This document shows, one piece after another, positions 1 through 7,024 of a stretch of DNA of 64,000 bases. The position numbers and the translations under genes are program-made. Source of the DNA: Gammaproteobacteria bacterium (lineage in GTDB: Bacteria > Pseudomonadota > Gammaproteobacteria > Xanthomonadales > Marinicellaceae); NCBI GenBank assembly GCA_030430025.1, contig JAUIGR010000004.1, forward strand, positions 46,970 to 110,969, written 5' to 3'. Below the pieces are notes generated by a model. That model searched no databases and had not been told where the DNA came from. It saw only the letters and a program-made list of their open reading frames with translations. Position 1 is the first letter of the stretch. Each line of letters starts with the position of its first letter.

Positions 1-302
1 ATACGTTCTGCATTAGCTTCAGTTACTTCCAAACCTGCATCACAAATCGCTTGCTCACTTGCAGCCATCGCATAATGAATAAATGGATCCATTTTCTTAG
101 CATCTTTGGCGCTGAGGTAATTAGCAACCTCAAAATTTTTAATCTCTCCGGCAATTTTGGCAGAAAAACCTTCAGTATCAAAATGAGTGATAGCTGCGAC
201 ACCACTGACACCATTAACAACATTTTGCCAAGCGGTATTTATATCATTACCTACAGGTGAGACGATACCTAGTCCTGTGACCACAACTCTTCGTTTCGTC
301 AT
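1..302 (-). CDS. fabF: 3-oxoacyl-ACP synthase II (KASII), 3' end beyond window
   Basis: This is the first 100 codons of a beta-ketoacyl-ACP synthase; the gene runs off the left edge. Reading the minus strand from the ATG at 302 gives an N-terminus with MTKRRVVVTGLGIVSPVGND, the start of FabF-type condensing enzymes, followed by the usual helical region around DPFIHYAMAA. FabF elongates acyl-ACP with malonyl-ACP and is responsible for cis-vaccenate formation. The catalytic Cys-His-His residues lie outside the window. It follows acpP in the fab operon, separated from it by a terminator-like hairpin. Family assignment is secure; FabF rather than FabB is supported by the position after acpP. Confidence 0.93.
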   Translation of the reverse strand, partial: MTKRRVVVTGLGIVSPVGNDINTAWQNVVNGVSGVAAITHFDTEGFSAKIAGEIKNFEVANYLSAKDAKKMDPFIHYAMAASEQAICDAGLEVTEANAER

Positions 303-312
303 GCTTCTTTAT

Positions 313-353
313 CCAAAAAATAAAAAAAGCCACGTTATCAAAGCGTAGCTTTT
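313..353 (-). terminator. Terminator or attenuator between acpP and fabF
   Basis: On the minus strand the arms AAAAGCTACG and CGTGGCTTTT (plus 344-353 and 325-334) pair with one G-U, and a long T-rich run follows (A-run on plus, 313-328). This is a classic intrinsic terminator layout directly after acpP and before fabF. It would let acpP transcript end here while a fraction reads through into fabF, which fits the known need for far more ACP than synthase. Confidence 0.65.
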
Positions 354-374
354 AATGAAACTATACGTTTAAAA

Positions 375-611
375 CTATGCGTTAGCAGTTACATAGTCAA
401 TAGCTTGCTGAACTGTAGTGATTTTTTCAGCTTCTTCCTCTGGAATCTCACATTCAAATTCTTCTTCCAAAGCCATCACCAACTCAACAGTGTCCAACGA
501 ATCAGCACCCAAATCATCAACAAACGAGGATTCATTATTCAATGCCTCCAATTCAACATCTAAGTCTAATTGCTCAATGACGATTTCTTTTACTTTAGTT
601 TCAATACTCAT
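375..611 (-). CDS. acpP: Acyl carrier protein
   Basis: A 78-residue acidic protein with the phosphopantetheine attachment motif GADSLD; Ser38 is the modified residue. It carries growing acyl chains for the Fab enzymes and donates them to PlsX and the lipid A acyltransferases in the cytoplasm. Length and sequence match the housekeeping AcpP closely (four-helix pattern, rich in Glu/Asp). It lies between fabG and fabF, the standard place. A terminator-like hairpin follows. Confidence 0.98.
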   Translation of the reverse strand: MSIETKVKEIVIEQLDLDVELEALNNESSFVDDLGADSLDTVELVMALEEEFECEIPEEEAEKITTVQQAIDYVTANA

Positions 612-705
612 CTAGCTGTACCTTTGTAAAATAGCATAGTATATGCAAGGTTAAATAATTATGCCACCGATAAATGATAGCAATTCTTGAAAAGTCAAAC
701 GGCTT

Positions 706-1449
706 TTAAGCCATATACATCCCACCATTAATATGGAGGGTTTCACCTGTAATGTATGAACCCATGTCAGAAGCTAAAAACAATACAGCATTGGCAATAT
801 CTTGAGTACTCCCTAAACGCGCCAATGGCACTTGCTCCATCAACTTTTTCTGTTGTTCATCACCAAGTACATCTGTCATATCGGTCTGGATATAACCTGG
901 AGCAATGACATTAACTGTAATGCCACGTGAACCAATTTCTTTAGCCAGAGACTTAGAAAAACCAATCATACCTGCTTTAACTGCTGCATAATTGCTTTGC
1001 CCTGGATTCCCCATGCTTCCAACCACTGACCCAATATTAATGATACGCCCCGATTTGACTTTCATCATGCCTCGAATGCAGGTTTTACTCATACGATAGA
1101 TAGATGTTAAATCTGTATTGATCACATCACTCCAATCACTTTCACTCATTCGCATCAATAATTTGTCTTTGGTAATGCCAGCATTATTAACCAAAATTTG
1201 TGGTAACCCAACACTATCTGCCATGTCTTTGACCAGTGCATCTACACTATGACTATCACCAACATCGAGTACCATGCCTATACCGCCGAAATCTGATAAA
1301 AACGCACCAATGGCCTTTGCACCAGTTGTTGAAGTTGCTGTTCCAACTACTTTAGCACCCGCTTTAGCGAGCGTTTCAGCAATCGCTTTACCAATACCAC
1401 GAGAGGCACCTGTAACTAAAGCCACCTGATCATTCAATTGTATATTCAT
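706..1449 (-). CDS. fabG: 3-oxoacyl-ACP reductase
   Basis: NADPH-dependent reduction of 3-oxoacyl-ACP to 3-hydroxyacyl-ACP, first reductive step of fatty acid elongation. A 247-residue short-chain dehydrogenase with the nucleotide motif TGASRGIG near residue 13, NNAG near 88, and the catalytic triad Ser141, Tyr154, Lys158 (YAAVK). The C-terminus ends GGMYMA, as in housekeeping FabG. The start ATG at 1449 overlaps the fabD stop by four bases, so translation is probably coupled to fabD. Confidence 0.97.
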   Translation of the reverse strand: MNIQLNDQVALVTGASRGIGKAIAETLAKAGAKVVGTATSTTGAKAIGAFLSDFGGIGMVLDVGDSHSVDALVKDMADSVGLPQILVNNAGITKDKLLMRMSESDWSDVINTDLTSIYRMSKTCIRGMMKVKSGRIINIGSVVGSMGNPGQSNYAAVKAGMIGFSKSLAKEIGSRGITVNVIAPGYIQTDMTDVLGDEQQKKLMEQVPLARLGSTQDIANAVLFLASDMGSYITGETLHINGGMYMA

Positions 1450-2366
1450 CCTTTTTCTCCTAACAATTTCTCAATCCCTTTATCATTAAACAATGGAATC
1501 ACATTAAGTGAGCGATCAAAGCGCTTAAACAAACCAGACAACACTTTCCCAGGGCCACATTCGGCCACTGTATCGATAGTACTAGATTGCATTGTTTGCA
1601 TAGTCTCTGTCCAACGTACTGGTGAATAAAGCTGGGCCTTCAAGGCAGCTTGTATTGCATCAATGTCTTGATGAGATTGAACATCATAATTATGTAAAAC
1701 CGGTATTCTCGCTTGGTGCCACTGCACCCGTTTCAACTCTTCTCCAAGTCGCTCAGCTGCTGGACGCATCAATTCACAATGCGAAGGCACACTGACAGCC
1801 AATGGTATCACTTTCGCCCCTTTTTCTTGACACAATGCACTGGCAGCTTCAACAGCAAATTTTTCACCTGATATAACGATCTGTCCTGGTGCATTATCAT
1901 TCGCTGGACTAACAACACCATTAACCATACTACACGCCATTTTAACCTCATGAGTGCTTAATCCAAGCACTGCAGCCATTGACCCAGTACCTACCGGTAC
2001 CGCTTGCTGCATGAATTGACCTCTTAAATGAACCAAACGAACAGCTTCACTGAAATCCAGAACACCTGCACAAACCAAAGCAGAATACTCTCCCAATGAA
2101 TGACCAGCCATAATATCTATTTTTATATGAAATCGCTGTTGAATGACTTGAAAAATAGCAACCGAAGCTATCAATAAAGCAGGTTGAGTCCACTGCGTTT
2201 GATTAAGTAATTCAGCTGGCCCTTCATTGACCATTTGCAATAAATTTTGACCCAAAACATCATTCGCTTGGTCAAACAGTCTATTGACTTGAGGATACTT
2301 ACTTACGACATCTAACATGCCAACAGATTGCGAACCTTGGCCCGGAAATACAAAAGCAATTTTCAT
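1446..2366 (-). CDS. fabD: Malonyl-CoA:ACP transacylase
   Basis: Moves malonyl from CoA to ACP to feed the condensing enzymes. I place the start at 2366, giving MKIAFVFPGQGSQ, the canonical N-terminus; the active-site motif GHSLGE then puts the nucleophile at Ser90, and the catalytic His sits in VPSHCELM. The frame stays open 13 codons further upstream to an ATG at 2405. That ATG and its first codons come from the end of the inserted repeat element, so they are probably not native. The gene overlaps fabG by four bases and is separated from fabH by the element. Confidence 0.96.
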   Translation of the reverse strand: MKIAFVFPGQGSQSVGMLDVVSKYPQVNRLFDQANDVLGQNLLQMVNEGPAELLNQTQWTQPALLIASVAIFQVIQQRFHIKIDIMAGHSLGEYSALVCAGVLDFSEAVRLVHLRGQFMQQAVPVGTGSMAAVLGLSTHEVKMACSMVNGVVSPANDNAPGQIVISGEKFAVEAASALCQEKGAKVIPLAVSVPSHCELMRPAAERLGEELKRVQWHQARIPVLHNYDVQSHQDIDAIQAALKAQLYSPVRWTETMQTMQSSTIDTVAECGPGKVLSGLFKRFDRSLNVIPLFNDKGIEKLLGEKG

Positions 2367-2391
2367 AGTAATTTCATATAATGATTTAATA

Positions 2392-2552
2392 AGAGACCTT
2401 TGCATAATTCTGAATCATTGAGAAAAAGAGATAAAATCTTAAAGTTCAAGGAAGCAAATGAATGTAATAGCAAGCTATTGCAAAGTTTGCTAACGCAGAA
2501 ATTTAAGATTTTAGACTTTTTATCTTGAATCACGGTTTATGCAATGGTCTCT
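2392..2552. mobile_element. MITE-like element copy 1, between fabH and fabD
   Basis: A 161 bp segment bounded by inverted ends AGAGACCTTTGCATAA and TTATGCAATGGTCTCT. An 11-bp subterminal inverted repeat (AAAATCTTAAA / TTTAAGATTTT) lies inside. It has no coding capacity. A near copy in the opposite orientation lies at 30631-30858. Flanks give a 3-bp duplication (TAA on plus if the ends are GAGACC/GGTCTC) or a 4-bp one if one more base is counted as element. Such ends resemble IS5-family termini (family knowledge, unverified), so a non-autonomous derivative of such an IS is the likely identity. Confidence 0.8.
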
Positions 2553-3522
2553 AATACTTAATTAATGCAGAACCCCAGGTAAATCCGCCACCAAATGCCT
2601 CTAAAAGCAAAATATCTCCTCGTTTAATTTGACCTGTGCGGATGCCTTCATCCAAAGCCAACCCGACAGAAGCAGCTGAAGTATTACCATGTTTATCCAC
2701 TGTTACAATCACCTGATCCATATCCATATTAAGCTTCTTTGCAGTGGCTGTAATGATACGCAAATTGGCCTGATGTGGTATTAACCAATCAACCTCTGAT
2801 TTGTTCATACCATTGGCCTTCAGTGTTTCTTTAACCATTCGTCCCAAAGTCAAAACAGCCATCTTAAAAACCTCATTACCCTTCATGCGAATTTTTAACC
2901 CACCATTAGGTTCATTTTTTAATCCGGTTGATACCCCAACTGTGGCATTCAATAAATCACCATGGGCTCCACTGGCATGGATATGAGTTGATAAAATCCC
3001 AGGCTCATTGGAAGATTCTAAAACTATAGCGCTGGCTCCATCACCAAATAAAACGCAGGTAGTACGATCATTCCAATCAACCATACGAGTCAATGTTTCT
3101 GCACCAATAACTAATACCCGCTTATGCGTACCAGACTGTATAAATTTATCAGCAACTGACAATGCATAAATAGATCCAGAACAAGCCGCATTGACATCAA
3201 ATGCAGCAATACCAGAACAACCCAATACATTTTGAATCAAACAAGCCGTACTAGGAAAAATCAAGTCAGGTGTTGTGGTACCCACCACAATTAAATCAAT
3301 ATCTTCAGCAGTAACACCTGCAGCATCAAGCGCTTTTTGGGCAGCATTTATCGCTAAAGTGGAGGTTGTTTCTCCTTCCCTTACTACATGTCGCTGCTTA
3401 ATACCGGTTCTTTCCTGAATCCACTGGTCACTGGTATCAACGATTTTTTCCAAGTCCATGTTAGTCATGATTTGCTCAGGTAAACAACTGCCGGTACCCG
3501 CTATTTTTGAATATATTCTCAT
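2551..3522 (-). CDS. fabH: 3-oxoacyl-ACP synthase III (KASIII)
   Basis: Starts fatty acid synthesis by condensing acetyl-CoA with malonyl-ACP. 323 residues with the active-site Cys114 in NAACSGS, His in PHQANLR and Asn in KHGNTSAAS; C-terminus GFTWGSALIKY as expected for full-length FabH. The TAG stop (2551-2553) is formed at the junction with the inserted element: the T and A are flank or junction bases and the G begins the repeat end. Removing the element with its duplicated TTA restores a TAA stop at the same codon, so the protein was not shortened. Confidence 0.97.
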   Translation of the reverse strand: MRIYSKIAGTGSCLPEQIMTNMDLEKIVDTSDQWIQERTGIKQRHVVREGETTSTLAINAAQKALDAAGVTAEDIDLIVVGTTTPDLIFPSTACLIQNVLGCSGIAAFDVNAACSGSIYALSVADKFIQSGTHKRVLVIGAETLTRMVDWNDRTTCVLFGDGASAIVLESSNEPGILSTHIHASGAHGDLLNATVGVSTGLKNEPNGGLKIRMKGNEVFKMAVLTLGRMVKETLKANGMNKSEVDWLIPHQANLRIITATAKKLNMDMDQVIVTVDKHGNTSAASVGLALDEGIRTGQIKRGDILLLEAFGGGFTWGSALIKY

Positions 3523-3592
3523 GCTTTTTTAGTCTTTATCATGCACACATATAATTGATCATTAAACGAACATCGATGTTAATTAGTTTTAC

Positions 3593-4558
3593 TTAATTGT
3601 TAATATATTCCCAAGTTTTTTGTAGCGCTGCCAAAAAACCGTTTGAGTCGCTTTTACCATGTGATTTCATGACACACGCATTTAATCCCAAAAGCAGTGC
3701 CCCATTATATTGGGAAGGATTAAACTTAAAACCTCTGAAGACCGAAAATAATTTTTTTATCGGATTTTTACTACTATTGACAAACAAATGAGTATCGTTT
3801 TTAAAAATCAAATCCATCATACCTTCACATGCTTTAAGCACAGCATTACCAACAAAACCATCGCAACAAACAACATCCGCATACCCTTCGAACAAATGAT
3901 TACCTTCACAAAAACCAATATAATTAAATTCCGAATCTTGTAATAGACGGTCAGCTTGACGAACAGTGTCATTACCCTTAACGTGTTCGGTACCTACATT
4001 CAGTATAGCAATCTCAGGTCTATCACTACAAGATAACAGTTGTTTTGCTGCTGCATCACCCAATCGAGCCAAATTAAACAAATCATCTGCCCGATAATCC
4101 AAAGTAGCACCAACATCAAGCAACAATGTGGGTTTAGGATATCCTGGTAATACTGTTGCCAACGCAGGACGGTCAATGTCATTGACTGATTGTAACCAAG
4201 CTTTAGCCAAAACTACCAAAGCTGCAGTATTTCCTGCAGTTAATATAGCATCCGCAGCACCATCAGCAACAGCTTTTATAGCCAATGACAAAGAACTATC
4301 TTTTTTGTACTTTAATGCATGTAATGGTTTTTCATCCATTGCTACACATTGAGGTGTTTGCACCACATGTATATTATCTTTTCCCTTCTGATGAAAACCC
4401 GATTCATTCTTTTTGTAATAACGCTCATCAACAAATAATTTAATCAAACAGGTTTTTTGTTTACCTGCAAACACATCGACTGCTTTAAGCCGTTTGGCAG
4501 GGTCATGATCACCACCCATCAAATCAACGGCTATGGTTTTACTGTATGGTAATTTCAT
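3593..4558 (-). CDS. plsX: Phosphate acyltransferase
   Basis: Converts acyl-ACP to acyl phosphate, used by PlsY in phosphatidic acid synthesis; a peripheral membrane enzyme. 321 residues with AVDLMGGD at the N-terminus, TAGNTAALVVLAK in the middle, CDGFVGNAVLK and the C-terminal QYNGALLLGL motif. It is shorter than the E. coli enzyme (about 356) because of a shorter C-terminal tail. The ATG at 4558 directly follows the T-run of a hairpin and has no clear Shine-Dalgarno sequence, so the hairpin may influence its expression. Confidence 0.95.
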   Translation of the reverse strand: MKLPYSKTIAVDLMGGDHDPAKRLKAVDVFAGKQKTCLIKLFVDERYYKKNESGFHQKGKDNIHVVQTPQCVAMDEKPLHALKYKKDSSLSLAIKAVADGAADAILTAGNTAALVVLAKAWLQSVNDIDRPALATVLPGYPKPTLLLDVGATLDYRADDLFNLARLGDAAAKQLLSCSDRPEIAILNVGTEHVKGNDTVRQADRLLQDSEFNYIGFCEGNHLFEGYADVVCCDGFVGNAVLKACEGMMDLIFKNDTHLFVNSSKNPIKKLFSVFRGFKFNPSQYNGALLLGLNACVMKSHGKSDSNGFLAALQKTWEYINN

Positions 4559-4561
4559 AAA

Positions 4562-4599
4562 TAAAAAAGGGTAAAGCCACTATAATAACTTTACCCTTT
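4562..4599 (-). terminator. Hairpin with T-run between rpmF and plsX
   Basis: Perfect 11-bp stem, AAAGGGTAAAG (4566-4576) against CTTTACCCTTT (4589-4599), followed on the minus strand by TTTATTT. This is an intrinsic terminator in form, placed inside the yceD-rpmF-plsX-fab operon. It probably lowers readthrough from ribosomal protein L32 into lipid genes. It ends right at the plsX start codon. Confidence 0.7.
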
Positions 4600-4623
4600 A
4601 AGCATTCACACAAATTGAAAAAT

Positions 4624-4821
4624 TTACTCGTCGTCTTCAACCACAGCTTCTTCAAACTGAATGACTTCTCGACCACGATAAAAGCCTTCTGGACTGACAT
4701 GGTGACGTAAATGTGTTTCACCCGTTTCAGGCTCGATTGATAAAGTGCGAGTCTTTAATTTGTCATGAGCACGTCTCATACCTCTTTTAGAAGGTGTTTT
4801 ACGGCTTTTTTGTACTGCCAT
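4624..4821 (-). CDS. rpmF: 50S ribosomal protein L32
   Basis: 65-residue basic ribosomal protein starting [20 protein letters not shown], the L32 signature, with [17 protein letters not shown] at the conserved end. It lacks zinc-ribbon cysteines, as in the gammaproteobacterial form. The last residues ([10 protein letters not shown]) form an acidic tail a few residues longer than the usual 56-57 residue protein. Linkage to yceD upstream and plsX downstream is the classic arrangement. Confidence 0.97.
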   Translation of the reverse strand: MAVQKSRKTPSKRGMRRAHDKLKTRTLSIEPETGETHLRHHVSPEGFYRGREVIQFEEAVVEDDE

Positions 4822-4836
4822 TCTGATTCTCCAAAT

Positions 4837-5346
4837 TTACTTTAAATCTTTCAGTACAGAGAAAGGATTATGAGTTCCTTCCGCTGTTTTTTGTTCTTTT
4901 TGATTCGTTATATAATCGGTTTCCAACTGAGATCCAGGCTTAATCGGGAACTCTGGAATAACTAACAACATTTCATCTTCAATCAAGTCTTTGGGGGTAA
5001 TGAAGTCTCCCTCAACCCACGAAGGCGCCATACCTTTCACCAATTTGGATTCATCTTCCAATTGGCTAATAAACCCTATTTCTCTATCAACTTTCAGTTT
5101 AAAGTCGAAATGCGCTAAACTCCTTTGACAAATCAGTTCAATATCAGATTCGATTTTGATATGCGCCTTACCAATGATCCCATCACAGGGTTGAAAAACG
5201 ATTTCAAAACGCACTTCACGCTTATCTTTCTTAATCAAATGCGTCGGCAATCGTTCCAAGTCGGATAACATAACTGTACCTGACAGCTGCCACGACTTTC
5301 TCACAGCATTGGCAATTTCGATCGAATCGGGTAGTGATTTAGCCAT
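4837..5346 (-). CDS. yceD: YceD (DUF177) family protein
   Basis: 169 residues of the YceD/DUF177 family, linked to rpmF almost universally; the family is associated with 23S rRNA accumulation/ribosome biogenesis. The central motif normally written CxRC is here CQRSLAHF, so the second cysteine is Ser. The C-terminus NPFSVLKDLK matches the family ending (NPFAVL...L). It is the first gene of the yceD-rpmF-plsX-fab operon. No Shine-Dalgarno is visible; a good promoter lies only about ten bases upstream. Confidence 0.9.
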   Translation of the reverse strand: MAKSLPDSIEIANAVRKSWQLSGTVMLSDLERLPTHLIKKDKREVRFEIVFQPCDGIIGKAHIKIESDIELICQRSLAHFDFKLKVDREIGFISQLEDESKLVKGMAPSWVEGDFITPKDLIEDEMLLVIPEFPIKPGSQLETDYITNQKEQKTAEGTHNPFSVLKDLK

Positions 5347-5355
5347 AGCCGGCGA

Positions 5356-5384
5356 ATTCTACTGACTTTACCCTTGTAATGCAA
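5356..5384 (-). promoter_or_regulatory. Sigma-70 promoter for yceD-rpmF-plsX-fab operon
   Basis: Minus strand: -35 TTGCAT (5379-5384), 17-bp spacer, -10 TAGAAT (5356-5361). The expected transcription start is near 5348-5350, only two to four bases before the yceD ATG at 5346. The message would be nearly leaderless, consistent with the missing ribosome binding site. Confidence 0.55.
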
Positions 5385-5454
5385 CGTTTTTAGTGCTTTT
5401 TATTTACCTTCGTTTTTGGTGGCAAGATAGTTGTTTAAATGCTTAAATAGAGCT

Positions 5455-6024
5455 ATGCAAATTTCCCATAATCCGTTGCCTTACGAAATGCTGCTTGATG
5501 AACGAAAGTTAGTTGACATTGAACTATTAGTTATCCATTGCACTGAATTACCTAACCTTTCTGAAGCGCGTTTACATGGTGAAAAAATACTGTATTCCAG
5601 TGGCACCGGAAATTCTGGCCACTATTACATTGATGTAAAAGGTCATGTTTCATGCTGGGTGAAACCAAAAAGAATAGCCCATCATGTCAAAGGCCACAAT
5701 AAAAATAGTATAGGTATAGAACTCGACAATAAAGGCCGTTATCCCGACTGGTTCCATAGTAGAAAGCAACAACCAACAGCTACTTATCCGATAATTCAAA
5801 TTGAAGCACTCAACCAATTAATTGGACACCTTGAAAAAATCATCCCCAGTTTGAAACATATTGTTGGTCATGAAGACTTAGACACCACCCTTGTAAGCGC
5901 CAGTGATCGACCCCAAATTCAGGTCAGGAGAAAGATTGATCCTGGCCTGTTATTTCCATGGGATAAAGTCATGCAACATACTCGTTTAACAAACATTGGC
6001 CTCAACGCGAAACAATACCTATGA
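5455..6024 (+). CDS. ampD: 1,6-anhydro-N-acetylmuramyl-L-alanine amidase
   Basis: Cytoplasmic zinc amidase that removes the peptide from anhydromuropeptides in cell wall recycling and so keeps AmpC induction low. About 189 residues, one Amidase_2 domain: first Zn ligand in LLVIHCTEL, GTGNSGHYYID, the AHH segment and the second ligand in IVGHEDLD. The loop near the C-terminus ends RRKIDPGLLFPWDK, as in AmpD (D-P-G-x-x-F-x-W). I prefer the ATG at 5455 (MQISHNPLP); the frame stays open to a TTG at 5431. It overlaps tesB by four bases. Confidence 0.93.
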   Translation: MQISHNPLPYEMLLDERKLVDIELLVIHCTELPNLSEARLHGEKILYSSGTGNSGHYYIDVKGHVSCWVKPKRIAHHVKGHNKNSIGIELDNKGRYPDWFHSRKQQPTATYPIIQIEALNQLIGHLEKIIPSLKHIVGHEDLDTTLVSASDRPQIQVRRKIDPGLLFPWDKVMQHTRLTNIGLNAKQYL

Positions 6025-6884
6025 GTGACATAGAAAAACTACTGGATTACTTTGACTTAGAGGTTCTTGAACATAACTTATTTCGGGGCCAATCTCTCGA
6101 TATCGGCACTGGTCGTATTTTTGGCGGACAAGCATTAGCACAAGCGTTAAAAGCAGCTTATCTGACCACAACAGATCAAAATGTTCACTCATTACACGCT
6201 TACTTTTTAAGGGAGGGAGACTGTAATAAACCAGTCATCTATCAGGTAGAAAGAGCACGTGACGGTAGAACATTCAGCAACCGTCGGATTTCAGCAATCC
6301 AAAATGGCAAACCCATTCTGATTTTATCTTGTTCTTTTCAAAAGTTTGAAATTGGATTTGAGCACCAAAAAACCATGCCTGACGTACCAATGCCTGAAGC
6401 GTTAACAGAAAAAACCCTAATTCCAGGAGACAAAATCAAACACCTGTCACCAAGGATGCGTCGAACGCTAACCACCCAAGGACCTTTTGAATTTCGGTTT
6501 GTTAATGATGTTGACCCATTTGATGAACAGCCCAAAGAGCCAATCAAACGAATTTGGTTCAGAACCAGAAGCACATTACCCGAAGATCAATCGATACATC
6601 GTACCCTACTGACATTCGTTTCGGATTTTCACTTGGTATCAACCGCTACCTTACCTCATGGTATTTCATACCTTGACCCGCAATTGCAATTTGCTAGCTT
6701 AGACCATGCAATGTGGTTTCATAGACCTTTAAAAATTGATGACTGGCTACTGTATGACTGCGACAGCCCAAGTGCTTCAGAAGCTCGTGGTTTTGCAACT
6801 GGCCATGTCTTTGATAAAAATGGGATATTGGTGGCCTCTACAGCTCAACAAGGTTTGATGAGATTGTGGAGCAAAAACAGCTAA
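6021..6884 (+). CDS. tesB: Acyl-CoA thioesterase II
   Basis: Hydrolyses acyl-CoA to free fatty acid and CoA. 287 residues forming a double hotdog: N-terminal half with FGGQALAQALKAA and LHAYFLREGD, C-terminal half with VSDFHLVSTATLPHG, DHAMWFHRPLKIDDWLLY and GVF-type end STAQQGLMR. The Asp, Thr and Gln of the TesB active site appear in the expected motifs (SDF, STA, QQG). It overlaps ampD by four bases (ATGA). Length matches E. coli TesB (286). Confidence 0.95.
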   Translation: MSDIEKLLDYFDLEVLEHNLFRGQSLDIGTGRIFGGQALAQALKAAYLTTTDQNVHSLHAYFLREGDCNKPVIYQVERARDGRTFSNRRISAIQNGKPILILSCSFQKFEIGFEHQKTMPDVPMPEALTEKTLIPGDKIKHLSPRMRRTLTTQGPFEFRFVNDVDPFDEQPKEPIKRIWFRTRSTLPEDQSIHRTLLTFVSDFHLVSTATLPHGISYLDPQLQFASLDHAMWFHRPLKIDDWLLYDCDSPSASEARGFATGHVFDKNGILVASTAQQGLMRLWSKNS

Positions 6885-6910
6885 AACCTGCTTTATTATG
6901 ACTCTAATAA

Positions 6911-6957
6911 CTAGTCGAACTTGAAAAACGCCAGGATGGACTTTTCAGAGTTGACTA
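6911..6957. repeat. Dispersed palindromic repeat, full copy
   Basis: Imperfect inverted repeat: left arm TAGTCGAACTTGAAAAA, right arm TTTTCAGAGTTGACTA, loop GCCAGGATGGAC. The same arm-loop-arm pattern occurs at 14111-14148, and single arms at 13903-13919 and 63879-63896. Located between convergent tesB and the DUF885 gene. Confidence 0.65.
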
Positions 6958-6995
6958 ACTAGATGGCATCTCATTCACATGAGGCCATCTAGTCA
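6957..6995. terminator. Bidirectional hairpin between tesB and DUF885 gene
   Basis: Long stem CTAGATGG..CTCAT / ATGAG..CCATCTAG around a TCAC loop (6959-6992), lying between convergent genes. A/T-rich runs follow on both sides within 30 bases, so it can end transcripts from both directions. Confidence 0.6.
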
Positions 6996-7024
6996 TCAAA
7001 ACAAATCAATGTTTTATTATTTTA

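Noticed and set aside
51..260. Plus-strand open frame at the left edge
   Set aside because: It lies opposite the clearly coding FabF frame.
2367..2405. Longer FabD start beginning in the repeat element
   Set aside because: The extra residues are encoded by the element end; MKIAFVFPGQGSQ is the conserved FabD N-terminus.
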